From assembly GCA_963702595.1 (NCBI GenBank), contig CAVPDC010000004.1, forward strand, positions 5,315-69,314: 64,000 bases of DNA, in the 5' to 3' direction. The notes under the pieces are model-generated. The model had not been told where the DNA came from. It saw only the letters and a program-made list of their open reading frames with translations, and did not search any database. Origin of the DNA: JALORV01 sp963702595 (GTDB lineage Bacteria > Pseudomonadota > Gammaproteobacteria > Burkholderiales > Burkholderiaceae_F). Made by a program: the position numbers and the translations under genes. Shown piece after piece: positions 7,738-16,549 of this stretch; the first letter of the stretch is position 1, and each line of letters starts with the position of its first letter.

Positions 7738-8745
7738 CTAGGCGATCTCGCTCGTGTACGACTTCAACGCCTTCATGTAGTTGGCCCGCTCGAAGGCATC
7801 GGGATCCGGACAGGCCTGCTGGCTCAACGAACCTTTCATCTGCTCGACCGACAAGTACTCACGTTCGACCAGCCAGTCCGTGATGCCGCGCACGAGCGTG
7901 CCGATGTGGGCAGGCCCCATCTTCAACAGGCTGCTGGCCACCATCACGCAGTCGGCACCCGCCAACAGCAATTTCAGGATGTCTTCTGGCGTGTGGGCGC
8001 CGCCGGTGGCGGCCAGGCTCGCAAGCACGCGGCCGCGCAGGATCGCGATCCAGCGCAGCGCAAGCCGCAGTTCGTCGGAGGTGGACAGGACCAGGTGCGG
8101 CGCGACTTCAAGTTCCTCGAGCTCGATGTCCGGCTGCATGAAGCGGTTGAACAGCACGAGGCCTGAGGCGCCGGCCTGCGTCAGGCGCTGCGCCATGTTG
8201 GCCATGGCGCTGAAGTACGGCGCCACCTTGACCGCGACCGGGATCTTCACTTCGTAGGCGACCGAACGCACCAGCTCGATGTAGCGCGCCTCGACCGCGG
8301 CGCTGGTGTCCTCGAGTTGGGTGGCGAGGAAGTAGACATTCAGCTCGATCGCGTCGGCGCCGGCGCTCTCGAACTGGCGCGCGATCTTGGTCCAGCCGCC
8401 GGGCGTATAGCCATTGAGGCTGGCGATTACCGGCACCTTAAGCGCGCGCTTGGCATCGGCAATCAGCGCCAAGTACCGGTCCGCGCTGCTCGCCTGCGAT
8501 TGCGGCTCCGGGAAGAATCCGGTCGCCTCGGGCGACAGCTCCGCGCCATAGAGCATCAGGTTGTGGGTGGACATCTCCTCGTGCTCGAGCTGTTCCTCGA
8601 ACAGCGAAGGCAGCACCACGGCGGCCGCGCCGGCCGCCTCCAGCCGCTTGAGGCTGTCGAGCGAGCCGGTCAGCGGCGAGGCGGCGGCGACGATCGGGTG
8701 CTTGAGCTCCAGGCCGAGGTAGCGGGTGCGAAGGTCGACGCTCAT
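7738..8745 (-). CDS. Dihydroorotate dehydrogenase-like FMN protein
   Basis: 335-aa TIM-barrel flavoprotein resembling class 1 dihydroorotate dehydrogenase (start VDLRTRYLGLELKHPIVAAASPL, later IPVAVKVAP and the phosphate-loop region ADCVMVASSLL). It is unlikely to be the pyrimidine enzyme: proteins of this subgroup are typically encoded beside pyruvate:ferredoxin oxidoreductase and their reaction is not established. An AGGAG site precedes ATG 8745. It is 69 nt downstream of the PFOR gene and 48 nt upstream of the ferredoxin, in one orientation. A role in handling PFOR or ferredoxin electrons is only inference. Confidence 0.85.
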   Translation of the reverse strand: MSVDLRTRYLGLELKHPIVAAASPLTGSLDSLKRLEAAGAAAVVLPSLFEEQLEHEEMSTHNLMLYGAELSPEATGFFPEPQSQASSADRYLALIADAKRALKVPVIASLNGYTPGGWTKIARQFESAGADAIELNVYFLATQLEDTSAAVEARYIELVRSVAYEVKIPVAVKVAPYFSAMANMAQRLTQAGASGLVLFNRFMQPDIELEELEVAPHLVLSTSDELRLALRWIAILRGRVLASLAATGGAHTPEDILKLLLAGADCVMVASSLLKMGPAHIGTLVRGITDWLVEREYLSVEQMKGSLSQQACPDPDAFERANYMKALKSYTSEIA

Positions 8746-8814
8746 TGCGGTGTCTCCTGCGGTGCGGCTCGTCGTGCGTCCTTAGGTGCGGCGCGGGTCG
8801 GGGTCGGAAGGGGC

Positions 8815-11800
8815 TCAACCATCGGTCGACTCCCCTTGGACGCCAGGTGCCGTTGCGGCCGCCTCGGTCGGTGCGGTCTCGGCTTCGCTAGCGGCGGCGA
8901 TCACGCGATGCACGCCGGCCACCTGTTCGTAGAATTGCCAGCGCGCGTCGGCCTCGGCCTGCGCCTGCTTGCCGAGCGCCTTGGCGCGCGCCGGATCGGC
9001 CTGCGCCAGCATCGCGAAGCGGCCTTCCTTCATCGTGAACTGGTCGAGCGCGATCGTGGGCTTGCGCGAGTCGAGCTTCAACGGCTGGTCGGCCCCGCCC
9101 ATGCCCAGCCGCGGGTCATAGTGGTACAGCGTTAGGTAGCCGCTCTTGACTGCGTCGCGCTGATGGCTGAAGCCAGTGGTCATGTCGATGCCGTGCGCGA
9201 TGCAGTGGCTGTAGGCAATGATCAGCGACGGCCCGTTCCACGCGGCCGCTTCCTGGAAGGTGCGCACCGTCTGCACCGGGTTGGCACCCATTGCCACCTG
9301 CGCGACGTACACGTTGCCGTAGGCCATCGCGATCATGCCGAGGTCTTTCTTGCCGATCGCCTTCCCAGCGGCGGCGAACTTGGCCACCGCGCCTCGCTGG
9401 GTCGACTTCGATGCCTGGCCGCCGGTGTTGCTGTAGACCTCGGTGTCGAGCACCAAGATGTTGACGTTGCGACCCGAGGCGAGCACGTGGTCCAGCCCGC
9501 CGTAGCCGATGTCGTAGGCCCAGCCGTCGCCGCCCACGATCCACACGCTGCGCACCACGAGGCTGTCGGCCACCGCCAGCAGGCGCGCCGCTTCGGGCGT
9601 GCCAAGCTTCGGCAGGATGGCCTTCAGCTGTTTGACTCGTCCGCGCTGCGCCTTGATTTGCTCGTCGTTGTCCTGTGAGGCAGCTAGCAGCGAGTCCGCA
9701 AGTTGCGGCCCAATGCCGTCGCGCAACTGCGTGACCAGCAACTGCGCCAGGCCCTGTTGCGAATCGAGCGCGAGCCGCATGCCAAGGCCGAACTCGGCGT
9801 TGTCCTCGAACAGGCTGTTGGCCCACGTCGGTCCCTGCCCCTCGGCGTTCTTGGAGTACGGGGTCGTCGGCAGGTTGCCGCCGTAGATCGACGAGCACCC
9901 GGTCGCATTGGCGATCACCAGGTGGTCGCCATACAACTGCGACAGCAGCTTCAGATACGGCGTCTCGCCGCAGCCGGAGCAGGCGCCCGAGTACTCGAAC
10001 AGCGGCTTGCGCAATTGCGAGCCGCGCAGGCCGTCGATCTTGTCGAAGCTAGGCCGTACCTCGGGCAGGCTGAGGAAGAACTCGTAGTTGGCGCGCTCGA
10101 GCTCCAGGTGCTCGAGCTTGGGCGCCATGTTGATCGCCTTGTTCTTGACCGCGGTCTTGCTGCGCGTCGGGCACACGTCGACGCAGGCGCCGCAGCCGGT
10201 GCAGTCCTCGGGTGCGACCTGCAGCGAATAAAGCATGCCTTCGAGGCCGCTGCCGTCCTTGCGCGACCATGGCACCGCCTTGAAGCCCGGCGGCGCGTTC
10301 TTCATCTGCTCCGGCGTCAGCACGGTCTGGCGGATCGCGGCGTGCGGGCAGACCAGCGGGCAGATCGCGCACTGGGTGCAGATCGTCTGGTCCCAGATCG
10401 GGATCTCCTGCGCGATGCTGCGCTTCTCCCACTGCGTCGTGCCGGTCGGGAAGGTGCCGTCCACCGGCAGCGCGGACACCGGCAACAGGTCGCCCTTGCC
10501 GTCCATCATCATGGCCGTCACGCGCTGCACGAAGTCTGGGGCCGCCTTCGGAACGATCGGGCGGCGCGACACGAGCGAATCGACCCGGTCGGGCACGTTG
10601 ACCTCGGCCATGGCCGCGAGCGAGCCGTCGACCGCCGCGAAGTTACGCGCGAGCACGGTCTCGCCGCGCTTGCCGTAGGTCTTGCGGATGGCGTCCTTGA
10701 TCTTGGCAATGGCCTCGTCGCGCGGCAGCACGCCAGAGATCGCGAAGAAGCAGGCCTGCGTCACCGTGTTGATGCGGCCGGCCAGCCCCGCCTCGCGCGC
10801 GACCGCCAGCGCGTCAACCACGTAGAACTTCAGCTGCTTGTCGATGATCGACTGCTGCGCCTCCCGCGGCAGCTTGGCCCAGACCTCCGTCGCCAGGTAG
10901 GGGCTGTTCAGCAGGAAGGTGGCGCCGGGCCGCGCAAGTTCGAGGACGTCGAGCCTCTCCATGAACTCGAACTGGTGGCAGGCGACAAAATCGGCCTGCC
11001 CGATCAGGTACGCCGATTCGATCGGCTCCGGGCCGAAGCGCAGGTGCGATACGGTGATCGCACCCGACTTCTTGCTGTCGTAGACGAAGTAGCCCTGCGC
11101 GTGTAGCGGCGTGCTCTCGCCGATGATCTTGACGGTGTTCTTGGTCGCGCCCACCGTGCCGTCGGCGCCAAGTCCGTAGAACACCGCGCGCGTGACGCCC
11201 GCCGCTTCGGTCACGAAGTCGGGATCCCACTTTAGCGAAAGGCGAGTGACGTCGTCGAGGATGCCGACGGTGAAGTGGCGCTTCGGCTGCGTTTGCTTCA
11301 GTTCGTCGAGCACGGCCTTCGCCATCGCCGGCGTGTACTCCTTCGAGGACAGTCCGTAGCGACCGCCGATCACGCGCGGCAAAGGCATGTCCTGCGGCCA
11401 GCCTTCGGCGAGTGCTGTCACGACGTCCTGGTATAGCGGTTCGCCGACAGCACCCGGCTCCTTCGTGCGGTCGAGCACGGCGATGCATTTAACGGTCTTC
11501 GGGAGCGCGGCGACAAACGCCTGGACGTCGAACGGCCGATACAGGCGCACCGTTACGATGCCGACTTTCTCGCCTGCGGCAGCGAGTTTCGCCACCGCCT
11601 CGCGTGTCGCACCGACCCCGGACCCCATCTGCACGATCACGCGCTCGGCGTCCGGCGCGCCCGCATACCAGAACAGGCTGTAGCGACGTCCCGTGACCTT
11701 GTAGAAACGATCCATCGCCTCGACGACTGTGCCAGGCACGGCGTCGTAGAACGAGTTGCACGCCTCGCGCGCCTGGAAGAACACGTCCGGGTTCTGCGCC

Positions 11801-12453
11801 GTTCCGCGCATCACCGGCGCATCCGGGTTCAGGGCACGGGCACGATGGGCTTGCACCAGTTCGTCGTCGATCAGTAGGCGCGCGTCCTCTTCCATCAGAA
11901 GGTCGATCTTGTTGACCTCGTGGCTGGTGCGGAAGCCATCGAAGAAGTGCAAGAACGGCACGCGCGCCTTCAACGTGGCCATGTGCGCGATCATCGCCAT
12001 GTCCTGCGCTTCCTGGACGCTCGACGAAGCGAGCATTGCGAAGCCGGTAGTGCGGGCGCTCATCACGTCGCTGTGATCGCCGAATATCGACAGCGCATGC
12101 GTCGCCACCGTCCGGGCGGCAATATGGAAAACGACCGGCGTCAGCTCGCCGGCGATCTTGAACATATTTGGCAGCTTCAGCAGCAGTCCCTGCGACGCGG
12201 TGAAGGTGGTCGTCAGTGCGCCGGCCTGCAGCGAGCCGTGCACCGCGCCCGCAGCGCCGGCCTCGCTCTGCATCTCGATGACCTCTGGAACCTGCCCCCA
12301 GAGGTTCTTCGTACCGGCGGCCGACCAGGCATCCGCCAGTTCCCCCATCGTCGATGACGGTGTGATCGGGTAAATCGCGATGACTTCGCTCAGCAGGTGA
12401 GCGATCCGGGCGGCAGCTTCGTTGCCGTCGAGCACATAGGGGTGTTTGATCAT
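8815..12453 (-). CDS. nifJ: Pyruvate:ferredoxin (flavodoxin) oxidoreductase, homodimeric type
   Basis: Single-chain 1212-aa enzyme that converts pyruvate and CoA to acetyl-CoA and CO2 and reduces ferredoxin. Domain I starts at DGNEAAARIAHLLSEVIAIYPITPSS. Two ferredoxin-like [4Fe-4S] motifs lie near residues 690 (CTQCAICPLVCP) and 755 (CTGCGACVDVCP). The proximal-cluster motif CSGCGE follows, with further Cys ligands beyond it. The thiamine diphosphate site is GGDGWAYDIGYGG with VYSNTGGQASKSTQRGA near 975-1010. All cofactor sites look intact. It is encoded with a rubrerythrin, a ferredoxin and NfnAB, indicating pyruvate oxidation under low oxygen and a route from reduced ferredoxin to NADPH. 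Confidence 0.96.
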   Translation of the reverse strand: MIKHPYVLDGNEAAARIAHLLSEVIAIYPITPSSTMGELADAWSAAGTKNLWGQVPEVIEMQSEAGAAGAVHGSLQAGALTTTFTASQGLLLKLPNMFKIAGELTPVVFHIAARTVATHALSIFGDHSDVMSARTTGFAMLASSSVQEAQDMAMIAHMATLKARVPFLHFFDGFRTSHEVNKIDLLMEEDARLLIDDELVQAHRARALNPDAPVMRGTAQNPDVFFQAREACNSFYDAVPGTVVEAMDRFYKVTGRRYSLFWYAGAPDAERVIVQMGSGVGATREAVAKLAAAGEKVGIVTVRLYRPFDVQAFVAALPKTVKCIAVLDRTKEPGAVGEPLYQDVVTALAEGWPQDMPLPRVIGGRYGLSSKEYTPAMAKAVLDELKQTQPKRHFTVGILDDVTRLSLKWDPDFVTEAAGVTRAVFYGLGADGTVGATKNTVKIIGESTPLHAQGYFVYDSKKSGAITVSHLRFGPEPIESAYLIGQADFVACHQFEFMERLDVLELARPGATFLLNSPYLATEVWAKLPREAQQSIIDKQLKFYVVDALAVAREAGLAGRINTVTQACFFAISGVLPRDEAIAKIKDAIRKTYGKRGETVLARNFAAVDGSLAAMAEVNVPDRVDSLVSRRPIVPKAAPDFVQRVTAMMMDGKGDLLPVSALPVDGTFPTGTTQWEKRSIAQEIPIWDQTICTQCAICPLVCPHAAIRQTVLTPEQMKNAPPGFKAVPWSRKDGSGLEGMLYSLQVAPEDCTGCGACVDVCPTRSKTAVKNKAINMAPKLEHLELERANYEFFLSLPEVRPSFDKIDGLRGSQLRKPLFEYSGACSGCGETPYLKLLSQLYGDHLVIANATGCSSIYGGNLPTTPYSKNAEGQGPTWANSLFEDNAEFGLGMRLALDSQQGLAQLLVTQLRDGIGPQLADSLLAASQDNDEQIKAQRGRVKQLKAILPKLGTPEAARLLAVADSLVVRSVWIVGGDGWAYDIGYGGLDHVLASGRNVNILVLDTEVYSNTGGQASKSTQRGAVAKFAAAGKAIGKKDLGMIAMAYGNVYVAQVAMGANPVQTVRTFQEAAAWNGPSLIIAYSHCIAHGIDMTTGFSHQRDAVKSGYLTLYHYDPRLGMGGADQPLKLDSRKPTIALDQFTMKEGRFAMLAQADPARAKALGKQAQAEADARWQFYEQVAGVHRVIAAASEAETAPTEAAATAPGVQGESTDG

Positions 12454-12464
12454 GGCTCTCTCTG

Positions 12465-13100
12465 CTACAGGATGCCGGCCTTGCCGGCCTCCCAGCGGCG
12501 GAATTCGGTCGTCAGGAGCGCGACGTGCTCGCGTTCCTCGGCGGCCAGTTCGCGGTACAGCTCGCGCTCTACCGATCCTTCGGCCGCGAGATCTCCCTCG
12601 TCCGAAAAGAACTCGACCGCACGCTGCTCGAACGCGATGGCGATGCGGAACAGGTTCGCTGGATCCTCGGGCTTGCGGTCGATGCCGGCGAAGATTGCAG
12701 CGCGATCCACTTGGAAGTCCGGCGATGGCGCGGGCAGGTCCGCGTGGTAGCGCTTCGAAAGCGTCTCCATGTGTTCCTGCTCCATCTCGGCGAAGCGGCC
12801 GAACAGATCCTGCAGCACCGGATCCTTCGAGTCGCGCGCGGCACGCTGGTAGAAGGCGTGGCCGCCCAGTTCGATTTCGAACGCCTTGCGCACCGCTTCC
12901 AACGCGCGGTCGTCCTCGATTGCGCCGCGGTCAAGCATCTCGAGGCGTCCCTTGCAATACGGGCATAGGCCATACGGGAACGCGAATCCTTCAGCTACTT
13001 TGTGGCATTCGGTACAGCGCCAGCGAAGTTCCATACCGGCACAGCAGATGTAGGACTCGTTGCCCTCCAGCGGGCGTTGGCAGCGCGGGCAGACGTTCAT
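12465..13100 (-). CDS. Rubrerythrin-family protein with N-terminal zinc-ribbon pair
   Basis: 211 aa. The N-terminus has paired Cys motifs (CPRCQ, CAG...CTECH, CPYCK) forming one or two rubredoxin/zinc-ribbon knuckles. The rest is a ferritin-like four-helix domain with diiron ligands on FEIELGGHAFY, EMEQEH, AFEQRAVEFF and EEREH. Members of this family reduce peroxide at a diiron centre. ATG 13100 overlaps the nfnAB stop (ATGA), and the PFOR gene starts 11 nt downstream, so it is tightly bound into this operon. The context suggests protection of oxygen-sensitive Fe-S enzymes. Whether the N-terminal site binds iron or zinc cannot be told from sequence. Confidence 0.87.
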   Translation of the reverse strand: MNVCPRCQRPLEGNESYICCAGMELRWRCTECHKVAEGFAFPYGLCPYCKGRLEMLDRGAIEDDRALEAVRKAFEIELGGHAFYQRAARDSKDPVLQDLFGRFAEMEQEHMETLSKRYHADLPAPSPDFQVDRAAIFAGIDRKPEDPANLFRIAIAFEQRAVEFFSDEGDLAAEGSVERELYRELAAEEREHVALLTTEFRRWEAGKAGIL

Positions 13101-15475
13101 GGCCGGACCTCGGCGTTGGCGGGTTGGACGGACTCGGCGGCGCCGAGCGGTGTCGGCGGAACGAAGGCATCCGCGTCGGCCTGCGTGATCGGCCACGTCG
13201 ACTTGCCACTCGCCAGGTACGCGCCAATCGAGCGCGCAGCGCGGCGCCCCGCGCCCATCGCCAGGATCACCGTCGCGCCGCCGGTCACGATGTCGCCGCC
13301 GGCGAACACGCCGGGCACGCTCGTGGCCTGCGTCATCGGGTCAGCGACGATGTAGCCCCATTTGTTCAATTCGAGGCCTGGCGTCGACTTGGTGACGATC
13401 GGATTGGCCTTGGTACCGAGCGCGTAGATCACGGTATCGCAGTCGAGCTGGACGAACTCGTTCTGCGGAATCGGCTGGCGGCGGCCCTTTTCGTCCGGTT
13501 CGCCGAGTGCCATCTTCTGCACCTTGATGCCGCGCACGTTGCCATCCGGGTCGACCAATATCTCGACCGGCCCGTGCAGGAAAAAGAACTCGATGCCCTC
13601 CTCCTTCGCGTGCCGGAGTTCCTCGATGCGCGCCGGCGCCTCCGCCTCGGAGCGCCGGTAGACGCAACGCACCGTGGGTGTGCCCAGGCGCTTCGAAACC
13701 CGCAGGCAGTCCATGGCGGTGTTGCCCGCCCCGATGACCACCACGCTCTTGCCGAGCGTGATCGGGGTATCGAGGTACGGGAATTTGTCCCCGCCCATCA
13801 GATTCACACGGGTCAGGAACTCGTTGGCCGAATACACCTGGCCGGCGAACTCGCCCGGGATGCCGAGGAATGCGGGCGCTCCCGCGCCTGCGCCGACGAA
13901 GGCGGCGTCGAACCCCATCTCACCCAGCAACTGAGGAATCGAGAAAGTCTTGCCGATCACCTTGTTGGTCTCGAACTTGACACCCATGCCTTTGAGGGTT
14001 TCAACCTCGCGGCTGATGATCTCGCGCGGCAGGCGGAAAGACGGAATGCCGTACTGCAGGACACCGCCGACTACGTGCAGCGCCTCGTAAACCGTGACGT
14101 CGCACCCGTACTTGGCGAGGTCCGCGGCAACCGCGAGGCCCGACGGCCCGGAGCCGACGATTGCGACCTTGCCGAAGCTCTTGTCGAACCGCGGCGGCGC
14201 GGCTTTCGGCGCATGCGCGTTGTCACCGATGAAACGCTCAAGCCGGCCAATTGCCACCGACTCCATCGGCGTCTTCTTGTTGCGTCCGACCTGGCACTGC
14301 GCCTCGCACTGCGACTCCTGCGGGCAGACCCGACCGCACACCGATGGGAACAGGTTGGATTCATTGATGACGCCCAGCGCGCCGTCGAGGTCGCGCACCA
14401 GCAGGTGGCGGATGAAGCGCGGGATATCGATGCCGACCGGGCAGCCTTCGATGCAGGTCGGCTTGGTGCACATGATGCAGCGCTCGGCCTCGGCCAGCGC
14501 ATCGGCCATCGAATAGCCGAGGTTCACTTCCTTGAAGTTGCGCGAACGCTCGAGCGCGTCGCGCTCCGGCATCTTCACCGCGTGCGGCGAGAGGTCCTTG
14601 TACTTCTTGTAGTTGCGTTTGCCTTCAGTAAAGAGCTGCTGCTCGACCTGACAGACGTGCGCGTAGTCCGTGTTTGCGGCGGTTTCCTCGCCCTTGAAAC
14701 GCTTCTGCCGCAGCATCAGCTCCTTGAAGTCGACCTGGTGGCCGTCGAAGTCCGGCCCGTCGACGCAGGCGAACCTGATCTCGTTGCCGACCGTGACGCG
14801 GCACGACCCGCACATGCCGGTGCCATCGACCATGATCGCGTTCAGCGACACCATCGTCTTCACGCCGAACGGTCGTGTCGTCTCGACACAGGCGTTCATC
14901 ATCGGCAGCGGGCCGATTGCGACAACGAGGTCCGGCTTGTCCTTCTCAAGCACTTCCTGCAGTGCCGCGGTGACGAAGCCCGGCTTGCCATAGCTGCCGT
15001 CATCGGTGCACACGATCAGGTTGTCGCAGTACGCGCCGAACTTGTCTTCCCAGAACACCAGGTCCTTGTTGCGGAACCCGATGACCCCGGTGGTGCGGTT
15101 ACCGGCGGCCTTGAACGCGCGCAGTTGCGGGAACACCGGTGCGACGCCGAGGCCGCCGCCGACCAACACGACGTGCCCGAACTGGCCAAGGTGCTGGGGC
15201 AGACCGAGCGGACCGACGAAGTCGGCGAATGTGTCGCCTTCTTTATAGTGATCCCGCATTTCGAGGGTGGTCTTGCCGAGCGCCTGCACGACGAGAGTGA
15301 CCGTGCCTGCATCGCGATCGAAGTCCGCGACCGTCAGTGGAATGCGTTCGCTGCCCTCATGCAGGCGCAGCATCACGAAGTGACCGGGCTCGGCCGACTT
15401 CGCAACGTCGGGCGCCATCACATCCCAGAGAAACGTGGTGTCCGAAAAGGCTTCGCGGCGGGAGATCGTGTACAT
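13097..15475 (-). CDS. Fused NfnA-NfnB-type NADH/NADPH:ferredoxin oxidoreductase
   Basis: 792-aa fusion. Residues 1 to about 285 form an FAD/NAD-binding reductase with a [2Fe-2S] site (DGTGMCGSCRV and FACVDGPDF, where Asp replaces the first Cys of the PyrK-like set), as in NfnA and sulfide dehydrogenase beta. Residues from about 297 match NfnB/GltD: Cys motifs for two [4Fe-4S] clusters (CIMCTKPTCIEGCPVG, CGRVCPQESQCEAQC), FAD loop GSGPSG near 442 and NADPH loop GAGNTAMDC near 583. Separate-subunit Nfn couples ferredoxin and NADH oxidation to NADPH formation by flavin bifurcation. Start ATG 15475 opens with MYTISRRE. Alternatives are a ferredoxin:NADP reductase or a sulfide dehydrogenase, but the PFOR and ferredoxin neighbours favour an Nfn role. 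Confidence 0.85.
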   Translation of the reverse strand: MYTISRREAFSDTTFLWDVMAPDVAKSAEPGHFVMLRLHEGSERIPLTVADFDRDAGTVTLVVQALGKTTLEMRDHYKEGDTFADFVGPLGLPQHLGQFGHVVLVGGGLGVAPVFPQLRAFKAAGNRTTGVIGFRNKDLVFWEDKFGAYCDNLIVCTDDGSYGKPGFVTAALQEVLEKDKPDLVVAIGPLPMMNACVETTRPFGVKTMVSLNAIMVDGTGMCGSCRVTVGNEIRFACVDGPDFDGHQVDFKELMLRQKRFKGEETAANTDYAHVCQVEQQLFTEGKRNYKKYKDLSPHAVKMPERDALERSRNFKEVNLGYSMADALAEAERCIMCTKPTCIEGCPVGIDIPRFIRHLLVRDLDGALGVINESNLFPSVCGRVCPQESQCEAQCQVGRNKKTPMESVAIGRLERFIGDNAHAPKAAPPRFDKSFGKVAIVGSGPSGLAVAADLAKYGCDVTVYEALHVVGGVLQYGIPSFRLPREIISREVETLKGMGVKFETNKVIGKTFSIPQLLGEMGFDAAFVGAGAGAPAFLGIPGEFAGQVYSANEFLTRVNLMGGDKFPYLDTPITLGKSVVVIGAGNTAMDCLRVSKRLGTPTVRCVYRRSEAEAPARIEELRHAKEEGIEFFFLHGPVEILVDPDGNVRGIKVQKMALGEPDEKGRRQPIPQNEFVQLDCDTVIYALGTKANPIVTKSTPGLELNKWGYIVADPMTQATSVPGVFAGGDIVTGGATVILAMGAGRRAARSIGAYLASGKSTWPITQADADAFVPPTPLGAAESVQPANAEVRP

Positions 15476-15550
15476 GGGTCGTACTCGCTCGGCGTGAGCG
15501 GGCAAATTGCCCTCTGGGCGGGGATGCTCCCACCCCACTCCACAGCGCCG

Positions 15551-15564
15551 TTGATCCCGGTCAA
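15551..15564. promoter_or_regulatory. FNR/Anr-like box toward nfnAB
   Basis: TTGATCCCGGTCAA (TTGACCGGGATCAA on the minus strand) matches TTGAY-N4-RTCAA. It is 75 nt upstream of the nfnAB start on the minus strand, suitable for oxygen-responsive activation of the nfnAB-rubrerythrin-PFOR unit. Confidence 0.6.
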
Positions 15565-15645
15565 TCCATCCGGATTGCGACAACCCGTTCCGCAACGCGG
15601 GATTCGCCGGCTCGCAGGTGGAGGTCGCGCCAACCGTTCCGCGTC

Positions 15646-15659
15646 TTGATACCCGTCAA
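15646..15659. promoter_or_regulatory. FNR/Anr-like box toward frdCAB
   Basis: TTGATACCCGTCAA matches TTGAY-N4-RTCAA and lies 68 nt before the frdC ATG, near the distance expected for class II activation of the fumarate reductase operon. Confidence 0.6.
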
Positions 15660-15727
15660 CCACGATCCGCAATGGGATACGACACTGCGGGCAGATCTAC
15701 CCGACGGCGCGCTCGCCACGCGAACCC

Positions 15728-16549
15728 ATGATGAATGCACAAGCCAACCCTGCAGTCGCGTTGGGCGGAGTCACGCGTCCGCGCAAGAACCGCTGGCCGG
15801 CCCGCCTCGACTTTGCCCAGAGCGCGAGCGGTCTGGCGCTGGGCCTGTTCATGTGGGGCCACATGTTCTTCGTGTCGTCGATCCTGCTCGGCTACGACGC
15901 CATGTGGACCATCACGAAGATGTTCGAGGGCTATTTCTTCTTTGGGACCGCCTACCCGATCATCGTATCCGGGGTGGTCGCCGTGGTGTTCACGCTGTTC
16001 ATCCTGCATGCCGCGCTCGCCGTGCGCAAATTCCCGATCAACTACCGGCAGTACCGCGCCTACCGCGACCACATGGCGATGATGCATCACGAGGACACGA
16101 CGCTCTGGTGGTGGCAGGTCGTCACCGGCTTCGCGATGTTCTTCCTCGCCTCGGTGCACCTGTACCAGATGCTGATGCACCCCGGGTTGATCGGTCCGTT
16201 CGAGTCGGCCGACCGCGTCTGGAGCGGGCGCTGGTGGCCGCTCTATCTGGTGCTGCTGTTCGCCGTCGAGCTGCACGGCGGCATCGGCCTGTACCGGCTG
16301 GCCGTCAAGTGGGGTTGGTTCGCCGGCAAGGATGACAACGCCACGCGTAAGAACCTCAAGAAGCTCAAATGGGCGCTGTCGGTGTTTTTCATCGTGCTCG
16401 GGCTGACGACGCTCGCGGCGTACATGAAGATCGGCTACGACCACCGCTTCAACCCGGGTCAGCGCTATGTGCCGGCGTGGCTGCAGACCCCACCCCAGTC
16501 AGCGCCCCCGGCCTGGTGGCCTTCGTGGCTGAAGGGAGAATCGCGATGA
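15728..16549 (+). CDS. frdC: Quinol:fumarate reductase dihaem cytochrome b subunit (Wolinella type)
   Basis: 273-aa membrane anchor with five transmembrane helices that oxidises quinol and passes electrons to FrdB. The four haem-b His ligands are visible at H45 (WGHMFF), H94 (ILHAAL), H144 (ASVHLY) and H183 (ELHGGI), each one residue after the Wolinella succinogenes positions. The acidic residues of the compensatory proton 'E-pathway', E67 (FEGYFFF) and E181 (VELHG), are also present. The stretch RKFPINYRQY is as in Wolinella. ATG 15728 and ATG 15731 are both possible. The stop overlaps the frdA start (ATGA). The C-terminus carries a Pro/Trp-rich tail. A succinate dehydrogenase role is possible, but this anchor class and the neighbours favour fumarate reduction. 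Confidence 0.93.
   Translation: MMNAQANPAVALGGVTRPRKNRWPARLDFAQSASGLALGLFMWGHMFFVSSILLGYDAMWTITKMFEGYFFFGTAYPIIVSGVVAVVFTLFILHAALAVRKFPINYRQYRAYRDHMAMMHHEDTTLWWWQVVTGFAMFFLASVHLYQMLMHPGLIGPFESADRVWSGRWWPLYLVLLFAVELHGGIGLYRLAVKWGWFAGKDDNATRKNLKKLKWALSVFFIVLGLTTLAAYMKIGYDHRFNPGQRYVPAWLQTPPQSAPPAWWPSWLKGESR

Larger units (their letters stand above)
15476..15727. promoter_or_regulatory. Divergent intergenic promoter region between nfnAB and frdC
   Basis: The 252 bp between the leftward nfnAB start and the rightward frdC start contain no gene. Two FNR/Anr-like palindromes sit about 95 bp apart, one 75 nt from nfnAB and the other 68 nt from frdC. Each is well placed to activate the nearer operon. 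A GATACG element at 15676-15681 could serve as the -10 box for frdC, but no convincing -10 was found for nfnAB. Confidence 0.6.

Noticed and set aside
12446..15649. A 1067-residue open frame on the plus strand
   Set aside because: It lies antisense to rubrerythrin and the NfnA-NfnB fusion, is Arg/Asp/Ala-rich without domains, and reflects GC-rich codon structure of the real genes.
16369..16545. An N-terminal extension of FrdA
   Set aside because: It overlaps frdC coding sequence. ATG 16546 gives the standard family N-terminus and an ATGA overlap.
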